Shown in pieces: positions 1 through 7,228 of a DNA stretch of 33,974 bases. The DNA is from Enhygromyxa salina (lineage in GTDB: Bacteria > Myxococcota_A > Polyangia > Nannocystales > Nannocystaceae), in the NCBI RefSeq assembly GCF_000737335.2, contig NZ_JMCC02000100.1:1-33974 (forward strand), given 5' to 3'. Positions within the stretch are counted from its first letter, which is position 1; each line of letters begins with the position of its first letter. The translations under genes and the position numbers were made by a program. The notes under the pieces were generated by a model. That model was not told the origin of the DNA. It saw only the letters and a list, made by a program, of their open reading frames with translations, and did no database searches.

Positions 1-368
1 GGTGGTGGGCCGCAGCGCAGCACCACCCCCGGCGCCGCCGCTTCGCCCGTGTCCTCGGGCGCCGCGTCCGGATGAAACAGCAGCAGCTGCGGAACCTCGG
101 CGTTGGGCGCCGGCGCCCGCGGATGCAGGACCACGCTGACCCGGTCGCGCTCGATGTGGATGTCAACGAGCTGATCGAGCTCGATCGGCAGCTCACCGGC
201 CGCCCGCGCGGCCTCGATCCCCTCGTCGACGAACGCACGAATGCGCTGCTCTTGCCCCGGCGGGATCATGCTGTGCCTGCCCGCGCGCGCCAACGTTGGC
301 AGCAACAGCGCCGCCAACGTGACGAGCACTGCGCAGACTCGCAGCAGCGAGGTCGTTGCCCGGATCAT
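1..368 (-). CDS. Secreted protein of unknown function, 3' end cut off by window edge
   Basis: An open frame runs from an ATG at 366-368 to the left edge without a stop, so only the first 122 residues are visible. The N-terminus (MIRATTSLLRVCAVLVTLAA) has basic residues, then a Leu/Ala/Val-rich core, then an ALARAG-type signal peptidase I site, so the product is probably exported. The mature part begins with charged, helical-looking sequence (QEQRIRAFVDEGIEAARAAG) and a segment with alternating hydrophobic residues (VDIHIERDRVSVVLHP). I recognise no family. It is divergent from the lipoprotein gene at 442, with 73 bp between the two starts. A competing ATG at 376 lies in another frame that gives an Arg/Ala-rich product without a signal sequence, so I rejected it. 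Confidence 0.6.
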   Translation of the reverse strand, partial: MIRATTSLLRVCAVLVTLAALLLPTLARAGRHSMIPPGQEQRIRAFVDEGIEAARAAGELPIELDQLVDIHIERDRVSVVLHPRAPAPNAEVPQLLLFHPDAAPEDTGEAAAPGVVLRCGPP

Positions 369-441
369 CTGCGCCCATGGTAGCCGCTTGGGTCTGCACG
401 GGGACCCAAAGCAGCCGCCGAGCCCGTGGTAAACAAGAGCC

Positions 442-1491
442 GTGCGCTGCAGCTTCATCGTCCCGCTGTGCCTCGCTCTCGCGCTGTCATCCGGCTGCGA
501 CAAGCAGCTCGGGAGCTCGGCGAAGGACGTCGAGCTGCGCGACGGTCAGCCGGTCGCCTACGGCAAGCCAACGCCGCTGTACTCGCCCAAGTTCGTGATC
601 CGCGGGATGGTGGCGGACGGCGAGCACCTCTACGTCAGCGGGCTGCGCTTCGCCGAGACCAAGGAAGGCGAGTCCAAAAACCCCGATGCGGTGCCGACTG
701 GCATGATCGTCAAGGTCCCGCTGCTCGGCATGCCAAAGGTCATCGCCGAGGGGGCGTTCGTGCCAATGACCACGCTGCGGCTGATCGACGATCAGCTGTA
801 CTGGCACGAGCGCCACGACTCCCCCGATGGACCCGGTCTGCGCGCGCTCACGCTCGACGGCGAGTACCTCGATCGGATCAGCGACATCGCCGGGCACAGC
901 TGGGTGATCCGCCCCGACGTCGTGTACTTCACCCGGCCCGACGACGAGATCGACGAGGGTGGGTTCTACGTGCTCGAGCGCGGCAACCACAAGCCCAAGC
1001 TGGTCGCGCGCCGCCGCGGGGTCGTCCGCACGCTGCTCGCCGACGAGGCCAGCGACGCCCTGTACTGGACCACCCGCGCCCGCAACGACGGCACCTGGGC
1101 CGTCTACCAGTGGGACGGCGCGAGGTCGGGCAAGGAGCTGCTGCACAGCGACGAGACCTTCGCCAGCCTGACCGTCGACGGCGACGCGTTCTTGTGGGTG
1201 ACCTGGGCCGAGGACGACGGCGAGCCGCTGCACAGCCTGTACCGCCGCCCGATCACCGGCGGCGAGACCCAGGTCCTGGCCCGCAAGCGCGGGCTGCCCG
1301 GCTTCATGGAGGTGTTCGCCGACGAGCGCCACGTGTACTTGACCACTGTCCGCGGCGGCGAGCTCCGGCGTCTGGCCAAGACTGGCGGCGAGATCGAGGT
1401 GATCACCGGCTCGGGTGATCGCAACGTCGCCAGTAACCGATTCAACTTGTTCTGGATCGACGACAAGCAGGTCTACTGGATGAGCAAGTAG
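442..1491 (+). CDS. Lipoprotein with beta-propeller-like repeats, unknown function
   Basis: The GTG at 442 starts a 349-residue protein with a lipoprotein signal: a short N-region, a hydrophobic core (FIVPLCLALAL) and the lipobox LSSGC with Cys19. The mature chain repeats short aromatic and acidic strand motifs about every 45-50 residues (EHLYVSG, DQLYWHE, DVVYFTR, DALYWTT, DAFLWVT, RHVYLTT, KQVYWMS). This spacing and the Y/W-rich strands suggest a six- or seven-bladed propeller of the kind common in myxobacterial surface lipoproteins. No catalytic motif is visible and the substrate is unknown. The stop codon at 1489-1491 is separated by one base from the stop of the convergent FHA gene, so the two transcription units must terminate inside each other. 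Confidence is high that this is a gene, low on its role. Confidence 0.8.
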   Translation: MRCSFIVPLCLALALSSGCDKQLGSSAKDVELRDGQPVAYGKPTPLYSPKFVIRGMVADGEHLYVSGLRFAETKEGESKNPDAVPTGMIVKVPLLGMPKVIAEGAFVPMTTLRLIDDQLYWHERHDSPDGPGLRALTLDGEYLDRISDIAGHSWVIRPDVVYFTRPDDEIDEGGFYVLERGNHKPKLVARRRGVVRTLLADEASDALYWTTRARNDGTWAVYQWDGARSGKELLHSDETFASLTVDGDAFLWVTWAEDDGEPLHSLYRRPITGGETQVLARKRGLPGFMEVFADERHVYLTTVRGGELRRLAKTGGEIEVITGSGDRNVASNRFNLFWIDDKQVYWMSK

Positions 1492-1492
1492 C

Positions 1493-2800
1493 TCAGCTCA
1501 TCAGCTTGTTGATCTCTTGCTGAAAGTGCTGGCTCGTGTCCTGCAAGCTGGCCGCGCGCAGGATGTCGAGCGCAAACACGAATTCTTGGCGCTTGTCGCG
1601 ATGGAACAGCTTGTTCTTCTCGACCTCCATCACGACCTTCAAGTTGGTGCCCAAGTACTCGATGTCAAAGTTGATATCCGTAATATTGAGCTGCTTGCGC
1701 AGGTGCATGGGCGGGTTGAACTTGCCGGTATATTTTTGCCCGAGCGGCGCCGAGTCTAGTGTGTTGACCCGGTAGTCCAGGGCCCCGAGCGCGTCGCGGA
1801 TCTTCTCTATGTCGCGGTTGCGCATGGTAATTGGCGCGGTCGCTTCAATGTCCAGGGCCCACGCAATATCGACGTAGCCGCGCAGCGCCCAGTGACAATC
1901 CGGCCCAGAGATCGAGGTGCCCGAAGGCACGCGCAGCTGAAACGGCATTGGCAAGATGTCGCCCTTTTGGGTCTTCCACGGGCCCTGGCGGACCAAGCAG
2001 CGGTCCCACACGTGGCCCTTTTTGTGGCCCTTTTTATGGTACTCGACCAGCTCGACGAAGATCGAGGCGACAGTCTCGCGATCGGTCGCGGTGAACTCCA
2101 AGAACCCGTCCAGGGTCGACTCGTTGGCGAAGGTGTCGCTGGCCAGGGCGATCAGCAGCGTGCCATTGTTGTTGTTTCCCTGACGGCGGTAGGTCAGCTC
2201 GGCGGGCGTGGGCCCGACGGTGCCGCCAACCCCGACCGTCGCGGCGACCCCAACCCCTGCGTGGGTCATGGACTGGGTGGCCTGGTGGGCCGCGGGCGAG
2301 CCTGCGATAGATTGCTGGTATTGCGCCTGCTGTTGCTGCGGCGGCTGCTGGGCATAGCCCATTGGCACCGGCGCCTGGGCGGCGACCGGCGCGAAGCCCA
2401 TCGGCGCGGCGGGGGCGTTCATCTGCTGCTGTCGGCGCTGCGCCATCATGGCCAGCATCTCGGGCGGCAGCGCGGCCATGACCGTCGCAGCCCGCCCCCC
2501 ACCGGCCTGCGCCCACTCGACACCAAGCGGCGCGTGACCCACGTAGACGACCTGGCCCGGCGCGAGCTGGACCGGCTGCGGCCCGAGTGCCTGACCGTCG
2601 ACCCAGGTCCCGTTCGACGAGCCAAGATCGCGAATGAACACGTTGCCGCCCTGGTCCAGGTACACCTCGGCGTGACGCCGCGAGACGCTCTCGTCGTGCA
2701 GCCACAGCTCACAGCTCTGCTCGTCACGGCCAAGCAGCACCCGCGGGTTGGTGTAGTCGACCTGCCGCGTGTGGGTCCCAAACTTCAGCGAAACGTTCAT
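1493..2800 (-). CDS. FHA-domain protein with Gln-rich linker and arrestin-like C-terminal domain
   Basis: This 435-residue protein starts with ATG at 2798-2800. Residues 1-95 form an FHA domain, which binds phosphothreonine; the signature residues are GRDEQSC, SVSRRHAE and the SSNGTWVDG loop. Residues 100-205 are a flexible Ala/Gln/Met/Pro linker with a polyglutamine patch. Residues 205-435 look like a beta-sandwich. The strands TLDGFLEFTATD, ASIFVELVEYHKKG, MPFQLRVPSGTS, YVDIAWALDIEATAPITM resemble arrestin-like Spo0M family proteins, which I propose from strand pattern only. There is no signal peptide or membrane segment, so it should be cytoplasmic. It is one of three FHA proteins in the window and could be an adaptor for the Ser/Thr kinase at 12557-14548, which is inference. 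The FHA call is firm and the arrestin-like call moderate. Confidence 0.82.
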   Translation of the reverse strand: MNVSLKFGTHTRQVDYTNPRVLLGRDEQSCELWLHDESVSRRHAEVYLDQGGNVFIRDLGSSNGTWVDGQALGPQPVQLAPGQVVYVGHAPLGVEWAQAGGGRAATVMAALPPEMLAMMAQRRQQQMNAPAAPMGFAPVAAQAPVPMGYAQQPPQQQQAQYQQSIAGSPAAHQATQSMTHAGVGVAATVGVGGTVGPTPAELTYRRQGNNNNGTLLIALASDTFANESTLDGFLEFTATDRETVASIFVELVEYHKKGHKKGHVWDRCLVRQGPWKTQKGDILPMPFQLRVPSGTSISGPDCHWALRGYVDIAWALDIEATAPITMRNRDIEKIRDALGALDYRVNTLDSAPLGQKYTGKFNPPMHLRKQLNITDINFDIEYLGTNLKVVMEVEKNKLFHRDKRQEFVFALDILRAASLQDTSQHFQQEINKLMS

Positions 2801-2808
2801 CGGTTCCG

Positions 2809-2821
2809 ATAGTACTATAAT
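2809..2821. promoter_or_regulatory. AT-rich palindrome and -10-like element upstream of the FHA gene
   Basis: ATAGTACTAT at 2809-2818 is a perfect 10-bp palindrome in an otherwise very GC-rich region, nine bases upstream of the FHA gene start. On the minus strand it gives TATAGT, one mismatch from the sigma70 -10 consensus. On the plus strand TATAAT lies at 2816-2821. No good -35 is visible at 17 bp in either direction. It is probably the core promoter or an operator of the FHA gene. Confidence 0.35.
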
Positions 2822-2825
2822 GGGC

Positions 2826-2869
2826 TCTCACCCGGGATTGATTGGGGTCTCACCAGGTTTTGATTGGGG
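2826..2869. repeat. Two tandem 22-bp repeats between the channel gene and the FHA gene
   Basis: Unit 1 occupies 2826-2847 and unit 2 occupies 2848-2869. Both begin TCTCACC and end TTGATTGGGG, and they match at 19 of 22 positions. The array fills the gap between the channel stop codon (2870-2872) and the FHA promoter. The GATTGGGG...TCTCACC words resemble the 20-bp tandem repeat at 9401-9440 (GATGGGTGTCACC). Confidence 0.7.
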
Positions 2870-3928
2870 TCAGCAGCCCGCACGCGCCCGCAAGCTGGCC
2901 CAGTTCACCCGCCCAGCGCCTGCGTAGATGATTCGGTCGCCCACCTGCGAGCGCAGGCCCTCGAGGATCGTGTTGCTCTCGGTCCCGCGATTCACCGCGA
3001 CCACGTTGATGGCGTGGTCGTGGAGGGCCTTGGCCATGTCGATGTACGCCACGTCCGACTCGGTCACCGCGGTGCTGAACAATGTTGTGCCGCGTCGGTT
3101 GCTGGTCAGCACCTCGATCAGCTGGGCGATCCCGGGATCGTGGACCTCCTGGACCAACAGGTTGCCGGCGATGCTCATCCCCAGGATCACCGAGTCGCAG
3201 TTGCAGGCCTCGAACAAGGGCAGGTGCTTCTCGTCAGCGCACTCGGCCACGATGTGGACCTCGGACTCGAGCCGATCGATCACGCTGACCGCCGCGGCCA
3301 CGATCGCGTCGCTGTTGCGGTCACTGTAGTCGGGGCTCAGCACCATCGCCATGCGGCACGCCTCGATCCGCGCGCGCTTGTAGGTCTGCACGTCGTGCGA
3401 GGAGCCGCGCACGAACACCACGTTCTTGACGTCGAAGGGCAGCGACTCGATCGCGGTGCTGACCACCACGATCTCGCAGGTGCGGTACTCGGGGTCGCTG
3501 CGGATCTCGTCGATGACCTGGCGGACCCGCTGCGCGCTTGGAAAGTGAACGATGAGGATGTGATCTTGGACCATGGCGCGGCCGAGCCCCTTGTGTGCGT
3601 TGGACAGGACCGTGCTCGCCCAGTCCAGCATCATGCCGAAGAACAGGCTGAAGCTGGTCAGCCCAAACAAGACGATGAACGCGATGGTCCCAAGCCGGCC
3701 ACCCACGGTCGTGGCCGAGTAGTCGCCGTAGCCGATCGTCGTGACCGAGACGACGCTGTGCCAGCACGCGTCGCCCCATGTCAGCGTGGGGTTGGCTGCG
3801 TGCTCGAAGGTGTAGAAACACACCGCGTTGCCGACGAGCGCCGTTGCCAGCAGCATCGCAACCACCACCAGCCCAACCGCGCGCCGGTCGCGAACCCGAC
3901 GCGCCAGCCGTATCAGTCGCAGCAGCAA
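2870..3928 (-). CDS. Two-TM potassium channel with RCK/TrkA-N-like cytoplasmic domain
   Basis: The protein has about 352 residues. Residues 18-42 (VGLVVVAMLLATALVGNAVCF) form TM1, followed by a pore helix and the selectivity filter TTIGYGD, then TM2 (LGTIAFIVLFGLTSFSLFFGM). This is the layout of prokaryotic Kch/MthK-type channels. The rest follows the RCK (TrkA-N) fold: ILIVHFPSAQRVRQVIDEI, CEIVVVS, VVFVRGSSHD, RMAMVLSPDY, VHIVAEC. The usual glycine-rich nucleotide loop (GxGxxG) after the first strand is replaced by HFPSAQ, so NAD or ligand binding there may be lost. The start used is TTG at 3926-3928, five bases after the stop of the upstream lipoprotein gene, suggesting an operon. A later start before TM1 is possible. 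It probably conducts K+ across the inner membrane. Confidence 0.85.
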   Translation of the reverse strand: MLLRLIRLARRVRDRRAVGLVVVAMLLATALVGNAVCFYTFEHAANPTLTWGDACWHSVVSVTTIGYGDYSATTVGGRLGTIAFIVLFGLTSFSLFFGMMLDWASTVLSNAHKGLGRAMVQDHILIVHFPSAQRVRQVIDEIRSDPEYRTCEIVVVSTAIESLPFDVKNVVFVRGSSHDVQTYKRARIEACRMAMVLSPDYSDRNSDAIVAAAVSVIDRLESEVHIVAECADEKHLPLFEACNCDSVILGMSIAGNLLVQEVHDPGIAQLIEVLTSNRRGTTLFSTAVTESDVAYIDMAKALHDHAINVVAVNRGTESNTILEGLRSQVGDRIIYAGAGRVNWASLRARAGC

Positions 3929-3933
3929 CTGAA

Positions 3934-5322
3934 CTAGCCGCTAGGCGTCGAGGACACCGAGCTGAGCCCGAAGCCCGTCATGTCGCTGTAGGTGTAGGCG
4001 CCGACCAGCCCGCTGTAGGTGTCGAACAGCGCGGTCTCGGGATCCAGGCGGTAGACCGACGAGCCGGCGAAGGTGACCCCCCAGACCATGCCCTTGAAGT
4101 CGATGCTGATGCCGTGCACGTAGGCTGGGATCACGAACTCACCGACCGGGGCGACGGTGTCGGTGTCGATCGCGACGATGACCCCCTGCGGGTAGCGACT
4201 GTGATAGAGCGTGCCCTCGCCGTCGGTCATGCAGCCGCCGATGCCCGAAGACGCACCCGGCGTGGACTGCCAGGTCTCGGTCTCGGGGTCGAAGCGCGAC
4301 GCGTGACCGCCACCGCAGGTCCACACCCGACTCTGCGCGTCGATCGCGATGCCGTAGCCAGGCCCGCTCGGGACCGGCCAGTCCTGCACGGTGAAGTCGT
4401 TGCGATCGACGCGAATGATCTTGGAGCTGTTTTGCAGGCCCCAGAAGTTGCCCTCGCCGTCGACGGCCCCGCCGTAGAGATACCCGGCACCAACCGCCGC
4501 GATGTTGATCGTCTCTTCGATCTCGCCGGTCTCGCCATCGAGCAGCAGCACCTCTGTCTGCCCGTTCGAGCCAGACGTCCACAGCTTCTCGTTCTCGTAC
4601 AGGCAGGTGCCCTCGTTGAGCTCGCCCGGCGCCCAGGCCATGGGCCGGTTCGAGGTGTAGTTCTTGCCAACGAAGGGCTGGTGCCACGCGCGGCACTCTT
4701 CCATGTCCCACGCCAGGATGTCATTCGCGCCCGACGAGGTCTGGATCCCGGGCATGCCGTTGCTCTCTTCGCAGTCGGCGATGTCGGCCCAGAACTTCGT
4801 GACCCCGCCGCCGCTGGTGCGCGCCGAGATTGCGACGTTGCCGCTGAGTGACACCGTGGTCCGCGAAGGGCTGCCGGCACCATCGGGGCGCATGTAGTAG
4901 CGGCCCTCTTCGACCATGGTGTCGGTGTTGAGCTTGGTCATCGTCCCTTGCGACGAGTTCGCGATCCAGATGTAGGAGAAGTCGCTGTTGCCGTTGCCGC
5001 CACCGTCACCGCACTGATGGTTGCCGTCGGGGATCGAGATCACGTCCCACTTGTGGTTGCCGGTACCACCATCCGCGTCGCCGTCGCCCGTGTCGGCATC
5101 GCCATCGCCATCACCGGTGTCGTCCCCGTCCCCGTCGCCCGTGTTGGTCGTGCTGTTGCTGCTGCTGTTGCCGCTGTTGCTGTTGCCGCTGTCCGCCGTG
5201 GTCTCGCCGCCGAGTGAGCTGATCGACGAGCCATCGCCGTCTTGTCGCTGGTCCGAGTCGCCGCAAGCAACGGCGAGAGGCAGACAGACGAGCGAAGCGA
5301 GTGGCAACAAAGATGCACGCAT
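3934..5322 (-). CDS. Surface lipoprotein with Gly-Asp linker and streptogramin-lyase-like beta-propeller
   Basis: I place the start at ATG 5320-5322 because it opens a textbook lipoprotein signal (MRASLLPLASLVCLPLAVAC, Cys20). The open frame extends upstream to 5568 but would overlap the tRNA terminator and has no signal. The 462-residue product has a Ser/Asn/Gly/Asp linker (residues 21-90, with runs of GDGDGD and TGDGDAD), then a propeller from about residue 110. The propeller strands are SDFSYIWIANSSQGTMTKL, GNVAISAR, EKLWTSG, GYLYGGAVDGEGNFWGLQ, GYGIAIDAQSRVWTCGG, GGCMTDGEGTLYHSR, HGISIDFKGMVWGVTF. The recurring D-x-x-G-x-(L/V)-W pattern is typical of Vgb/SMP-30-like propellers. Function is unknown. 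It probably sits on the outer membrane, with the acidic linker holding the propeller away and perhaps binding Ca2+. Confidence 0.8.
   Translation of the reverse strand: MRASLLPLASLVCLPLAVACGDSDQRQDGDGSSISSLGGETTADSGNSNSGNSSSNSTTNTGDGDGDDTGDGDGDADTGDGDADGGTGNHKWDVISIPDGNHQCGDGGGNGNSDFSYIWIANSSQGTMTKLNTDTMVEEGRYYMRPDGAGSPSRTTVSLSGNVAISARTSGGGVTKFWADIADCEESNGMPGIQTSSGANDILAWDMEECRAWHQPFVGKNYTSNRPMAWAPGELNEGTCLYENEKLWTSGSNGQTEVLLLDGETGEIEETINIAAVGAGYLYGGAVDGEGNFWGLQNSSKIIRVDRNDFTVQDWPVPSGPGYGIAIDAQSRVWTCGGGHASRFDPETETWQSTPGASSGIGGCMTDGEGTLYHSRYPQGVIVAIDTDTVAPVGEFVIPAYVHGISIDFKGMVWGVTFAGSSVYRLDPETALFDTYSGLVGAYTYSDMTGFGLSSVSSTPSG
5059..5205 (-). repeat. Low-complexity coding repeat for the Ser/Asn/Gly/Asp lipoprotein linker
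   Basis: Degenerate triplet and hexamer repeats encode GNSNSGNSSSN followed by GDGDGDDTGDGDGDADTGD. Such tracts are prone to length change by slippage, so the linker length may vary between strains. Confidence 0.7.
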
Positions 5323-5557
5323 GACCGGCACAGTCTCCCAACTGGACCGAGAGTCGTCCAGGCGCAAACGCGACCACGCGAGCGGGCTCATGTGCCCCGT
5401 CAAACGCCGTTTGTTCAGCACCTGACCTCGCGTGTCGCGGGCCGGGAGCAGCCCAACCGCGCTGTGTGCTCGTGGTCGGGTGGTTCGCCTGACCAGCTTG
5501 GCCTGTCTACATGCGCTCGCGACTCGCTCGACGACTCGAGCAAGCTGGCGCGCGCGC

Positions 5558-5595
5558 GACAAAAACAAGCGCCACCAGAGCGAGCCCTGGTGGCG
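5558..5595 (-). terminator. Intrinsic terminator after tRNA-Leu
   Basis: On the minus strand CGCCACCAG (5595-5587) pairs perfectly with CTGGTGGCG (5578-5570) across an 8-nt loop, followed by CTTGTTTTTG. The hairpin starts nine bases beyond the tRNA 3' end. It is a classical rho-independent terminator, likely ending both the tRNA and any pyk read-through. Confidence 0.85.
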
Positions 5596-5603
5596 TTTCG
5601 AGT

Positions 5604-5685
5604 TGCGAAGGGGGGGACTTGAACCCCCACGTCGTGAGACACTAGATCCTTAGTCTAGCGCGTCTACCAATTCCGCCACCTTCGC
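5604..5685 (-). tRNA. tRNA-Leu, anticodon read as AAG
   Basis: The 82-nt cloverleaf reads on the minus strand. The acceptor stem GCGAAGG pairs with CCTTCGC. The D stem is GCG/CGC and the anticodon stem is CTAGA/TCTAG with loop CTAAGGA. A long class II variable arm (GTC-TCAC-GAC) follows, then the T arm GGGGG-TTCAAGT-CCCCC. The discriminator is A73, as in leucine tRNAs, and no CCA is encoded. With T33 followed by AAG and then G37, the anticodon is AAG (codon CUU), whereas bacteria usually carry GAG. It lies 35 bp downstream of the pyk stop codon. Confidence 0.92.
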
Positions 5686-5720
5686 AGAAGCCTCAGCGGG
5701 ACGCGGTAGATATCACCGCC

Positions 5721-7169
5721 TCAAGCCCCGCGCAAGCTCTCTCCGATCTTGTGCAATTTGAGCATGTTCACCGGCGTACGGGCCTTCAGAGGCCATCCAA
5801 GGGCGATCACGACGCGATCGCCGCGTTCAAACAAGCCCCGGTCGATCGCGGCGTGATCCAGGTCGATGAAGATCGTCTCGCCGTTGGGCGACGCGGGCTG
5901 GAAGCGGATCGGGATCACCCCCCAGTACAGCGCGAGCGCCTGGAAGGTGGCCGGCTCCGGGGTGAACCCGTACACGGGCACCTTGGGCCGGTAGTCGCTG
6001 ACCAGGCGCGCGATGCCGCCGGTGCCGGTGTAGCAGATGATGGCCTTGCAGTCGGGCAGGCTGCGCGAGCTGATCACGGCGGCTCGCGCGACGGCGTTGG
6101 TCGTGTGCCCGAGCTGCATGTCCTTGGGCGGGTCGAGCCAGTAGCGCTCGGTCTGCTCGATGCGGCGGACGATCCTGTCCATGGTCTTGACCGACTCGAT
6201 CGGGTACTTGCCGGCCGCGGTCTCGCCCGAGAGCATGACCGCGTCGCTGCCATCGAGGATCGCGTTGGCGACATCGGATGCCTCGGCGCGGGTCGGGCGT
6301 GGATTGCGGATCATCGAGTCCAGCATCTGCGTGGCGGTGATGACCAGCTTGCCGTGCTCGTTGCTGAGCTTGATCAGCTGCTTTTGGATCAGCGGGACCT
6401 CTTCGGGGCCCATCTCTACGCCAAGATCACCGCGGGCGATCATGATGCCGTTGGCGACCTCGATGATCCTGGGGAGCACGTCGGGTTGGACGGCCTCGGG
6501 CTTCTCGATCTTGGCCACGAGCGGGACTTCACGGCCGCACTCCAGCATCAGGGCGCGGCACAGCTCGAGATCCTCGGGGCCACGCACGAACGACAGCGCG
6601 ATCATGTCAACGCCAAGCTCGAGCGCGAACTGCAGGTCGACCTTGTCCTTCTCCGTCAACGAGGGCAGCTTCAGATCGGAGTCGGGCAGGTTCACGCCCT
6701 TGCGCGGGCCCAACAGGCCGCCGGTGACGACGACCGTGTGGACCTCGTCGCCTTCGATCTTGGTGATCTTGGCCTCGAGCGCGCCGTCGTCCATGAGCAC
6801 GCGCTCGCCAACCTTGGCCTCGGCGGGCAAGTTGACGTAGTCGATCGTGACGCGACCCTGCTCGATCTTGGCGTCGGGGTCGGCGATGAACACCAGCGCT
6901 TCGCCGGCCACGATCTCCATGCCGGGCTTGGGGATCTTCCCAACGCGGATCTTGGGGCCCTGCAGATCCCCAAGCACGGCGACCGGCTTGCGGCGGATGC
7001 TGGCCTGCTCGCGCACGCGGTTGTAGACCTGCGTGTGGTCCTCGTGGCTGCCGTGCGACATGTTGAGCCGCACGGCATCGACGCCCGCGTCGAGCAAGGC
7101 GCCAATCATCTCGTCGCTGTTGCTGGCCGGACCGAGGGTCGCGAGGATCTTGGCGCGTCGTTGCTCCAT
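5721..7169 (-). CDS. pyk: Pyruvate kinase
   Basis: This 482-residue enzyme catalyses the last glycolytic step, phosphoenolpyruvate plus ADP to pyruvate plus ATP. All landmarks are present. The N-terminal RRAKILATLGPAS is followed by VRLNMSHGSHEDH (R34, N36, S38). The catalytic segment is VAKIEKPEAV (K220, E222), the metal and substrate loop is MIARGDLGVE, and the substrate threonine lies in TATQMLDSMIRNPRPTRAE. The lid-side motif is DGSDAVMLSGETAAGKYP, and the B domain lies at about 70-165. The C-terminal domain (about 350-482) with a KAIICYTGTGGIARLVSDYRP segment is the usual allosteric domain. Length is normal. It is divergent from the M61 peptidase gene (59 bp between starts) and is followed by tRNA-Leu and a terminator, so the tRNA may also be made from the pyk transcript. 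Confidence 0.97.
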   Translation of the reverse strand: MEQRRAKILATLGPASNSDEMIGALLDAGVDAVRLNMSHGSHEDHTQVYNRVREQASIRRKPVAVLGDLQGPKIRVGKIPKPGMEIVAGEALVFIADPDAKIEQGRVTIDYVNLPAEAKVGERVLMDDGALEAKITKIEGDEVHTVVVTGGLLGPRKGVNLPDSDLKLPSLTEKDKVDLQFALELGVDMIALSFVRGPEDLELCRALMLECGREVPLVAKIEKPEAVQPDVLPRIIEVANGIMIARGDLGVEMGPEEVPLIQKQLIKLSNEHGKLVITATQMLDSMIRNPRPTRAEASDVANAILDGSDAVMLSGETAAGKYPIESVKTMDRIVRRIEQTERYWLDPPKDMQLGHTTNAVARAAVISSRSLPDCKAIICYTGTGGIARLVSDYRPKVPVYGFTPEPATFQALALYWGVIPIRFQPASPNGETIFIDLDHAAIDRGLFERGDRVVIALGWPLKARTPVNMLKLHKIGESLRGA

Positions 7170-7228
7170 CGACGGGATATTGACACAAGCTGCGCGCCGC
7201 GCCGAGCGGGCCGTTTACACTGCGGCAG
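7170..7228. promoter_or_regulatory. Divergent promoter region between pyk and the M61 peptidase gene
   Basis: This 59-bp spacer must serve both genes. A perfect plus-strand -35 hexamer TTGACA lies at 7180-7185, but the best -10-like word (TACACT, 7216-7221) is 30 bp downstream, too far for a standard sigma70 promoter. The same AT-rich patch reads TGTCAATATC towards pyk. Exact promoters are not resolved. Confidence 0.35.

Noticed and set aside
2816..2821. Plus-strand TATAAT as a promoter
   Set aside because: There is no plus-strand gene downstream until 7229 and no -35 at normal spacing.
5323..5568. N-terminal extension of the propeller lipoprotein
   Set aside because: It would overlap the tRNA terminator and bury the signal peptide at residue 83; ATG 5320-5322 gives a proper lipoprotein signal.
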